From NCBI GenBank assembly GCA_000824845.1, contig CCNC01000112.1, positions 1-64,000 of the forward strand: DNA of 64,000 nucleotides. Direction: 5' to 3'. This DNA is from Mesorhizobium sp. ORS 3359 (lineage in GTDB: Bacteria; Pseudomonadota; Alphaproteobacteria; Rhizobiales; Rhizobiaceae). The position numbers were made by a program, and so were the translations under genes. The notes under the pieces are model-generated. The model saw only the letters and a list, made by a program, of their open reading frames with translations. It was not told the origin of the DNA and did not search any database. Positions 62,799 through 64,000 of the stretch are shown here, piece after piece; position 1 is the stretch's first letter, and each line of letters begins with the position of its first letter.

Positions 62799-64000
62799 AT
62801 GCCTGCTAAGGGTCCGCGCGCCGCCAAGCCAGCCTCAAAATGGCTCACCATTGTCGGCATCGGCGAGGACGGTGTAGCGGGTCTCGGCGACGAGGCCAAG
62901 CAGCGCATCGCTCAGGCGGAATTCGTTTTCGGCGGCAAGCGCCATCTTGCCCTTGTCGCGTCGCTGGCGAAGGGCCAAACCCGCCCATGGCCGACACCCT
63001 TCGATGCCGAAATGCACGACGTGCTGGCGCTCGCGGGCAAGGACGTCTGCGTGCTCGCGTCCGGCGACCCGTTCTTTCACGGCGTCGGCGTCACGCTGAG
63101 CCGCAAGGTCAACCCGGAGGAAATGGTCGTCCTCCCAGCGCCCTCCTCTTTGTCGCTGGCCGCCTCCCGTCTCGGCTGGGCCTTGCAGGACATCGAGACC
63201 ATCTCGCTGCACGGTCATTCGATCGACCTGATCCGGCCGCTCCTTCATCCCGGCGCGCGCATCCTCGCCCTGACATCGGACGCCGACGCGCCAGCCGCTA
63301 TCGCCGCGCTGCTCGACGAACTTGGCTTCGGCCCGTCGCGGCTGACCGTGCTCGAAGCGCTCGGCGGTGCCGATGAAGCGCGTCGCCCCACCGGCGCCGA
63401 CGCCTTCGACCTCAAAAACATCAACCCGCTCAACGTGCTGGCGCTGGAAATTGAATCGACGCCGGATGCGCGCACCCTGCCCTTGACCGTCGGCCTCGCC
63501 GACCACCTGTTCGAGCATGACGGCCAGATCACCAAGCGCGAGATCCGCGCCATCACGCTGTCAGCGCTGGCGCCACGGCGCGGCGAGCTGCTGTGGGACA
63601 TCGGCGCCGGCTCGGGCTCGATCGGCATCGAATGGATGCTGGCGCATCCTTCGCTGCGCGCCATCGCCATCGAGGCCGACAGCGAGCGCGCCGCGCGTAT
63701 CGCCCGCAACGCCGCGCATTGCGGCGTGCCCGGCCTCGTCGTGGTCGAAGGGTCGGCGCCCAAGGCACTTGCCAAGCTTGAAACGCCAGATGCGATCTTT
63801 GTCGGCGGCGGCGGCAGCGATGACGGCGTGCTGGAGAAGGCGATCAAGGCGCTCCGTCCCGGCGGCCGGCTCGTGGCCAATGCGGTGACGCTGGAGATGG
63901 AAGCCCTGCTGCTTGATCAGAACAACAGGCGCGGCGGCGATCTCACCCGCATCGCGCTATCGCGCGCGGCGCCGGTCGGCTCGATGCAAGCCTGGCGTCC
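62799..64000 (+). CDS. cobL: Precorrin-6Y C5,15-methyltransferase (decarboxylating), truncated by window end
   Basis: About 400 residues are visible and the frame is still open at 64000; CobL is about 410-415 residues, so little is missing. The N-terminal half is a tetrapyrrole methylase (LTIVGIGEDGVAGLGDEA, VCVLASGDPFFHGVG). The C-terminal half is a CbiT-type SAM methyltransferase with WDIGAGSGSIGIEW and IEADSERAARIARNAAHCGV. It methylates C-5 and C-15 and removes the acetate carboxyl at C-12. Its ATG at 62799 is one base from the divergent cobK ATG. Confidence 0.94.
   Translation, partial: MPAKGPRAAKPASKWLTIVGIGEDGVAGLGDEAKQRIAQAEFVFGGKRHLALVASLAKGQTRPWPTPFDAEMHDVLALAGKDVCVLASGDPFFHGVGVTLSRKVNPEEMVVLPAPSSLSLAASRLGWALQDIETISLHGHSIDLIRPLLHPGARILALTSDADAPAAIAALLDELGFGPSRLTVLEALGGADEARRPTGADAFDLKNINPLNVLALEIESTPDARTLPLTVGLADHLFEHDGQITKREIRAITLSALAPRRGELLWDIGAGSGSIGIEWMLAHPSLRAIAIEADSERAARIARNAAHCGVPGLVVVEGSAPKALAKLETPDAIFVGGGGSDDGVLEKAIKALRPGGRLVANAVTLEMEALLLDQNNRRGGDLTRIALSRAAPVGSMQAWR

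Overview
The window is GC-rich chromosomal DNA of an alphaproteobacterium of the order Hyphomicrobiales (Rhizobiales), most likely Mesorhizobium or a close relative. This rests on the gene order nuoA-N / birA / rnj / mce / DUF1467 / proS / lolC / lolD, on cobalamin genes of the aerobic 'Pseudomonas denitrificans' type, and on several rhizobial palindromic repeats between genes. I see no phage, transposase, plasmid or CRISPR genes.

Layout. (1) 22-6610, minus strand: a seven-gene operon with an NMT1-like substrate-binding protein, ABC ATPase, permease, cytosine-deaminase-like amidohydrolase, FAD-linked oxidase and two flavodoxin-fold quinone reductases. Divergent to it (6863-8110) are a Rid-family protein and a creatininase-family hydrolase. 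Together they look like uptake and breakdown of an unidentified N-heterocycle. (2) 8123-12194: cobalamin assembly genes cobC, cobD, cobO and cobP, with a tyrosine-phosphatase-like protein and a small unknown protein. (3) 12327-19686: assorted genes (ChaC, Rieske oxygenase, MFS exporter, DUF1624 membrane protein, ICMT-like methyltransferase, MerR regulator, MgtE). (4) 20020-25214: a LuxR-type regulator with a degenerate receiver, then serine-cycle-type genes sgaA, mcl, mtkA and mtkB. (5) 25367-28360: tRNA-Leu(GAG), lipB, an SRPBCC-M50 protease fusion, and a 28-codon membrane protein gene behind two overlapping LexA boxes. (6) 28358-51561, all minus strand except one RNA: complex I (nuoA-N with one extra gene between nuoF and nuoG), birA, rnj, mce, DUF1467, proS and lolCD. 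A plus-strand structured RNA with its own terminator, possibly 6S RNA, lies between DUF1467 and proS. (7) 51897-64000: a YcaQ-type glycosylase, then a cobalamin riboswitch driving DUF1636-cobW-cobN-cobG-cobH-cobI-cobJ. cobK is reversed, and cobL runs to the window edge.

The items most worth a second look are these. The 28-residue single-helix membrane protein at 28000-28086 has an SOS operator and resembles Caulobacter SidA in design. A palindromic element with perfect 31-bp arms sits in frame inside both cobN and cobG. Three copies of a large hairpin element have a conserved core and compensatory arms, and each ends at or within a few bases of a stop codon. A second hairpin family shows the same conserved-core, covarying-arm design. 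A GVGPK-type module is shared by the NuoE tail and the extra gene in the nuo operon.

Gene ends, overlaps and motifs were read directly. Family names come from recognised motifs and context, because no database search was possible.
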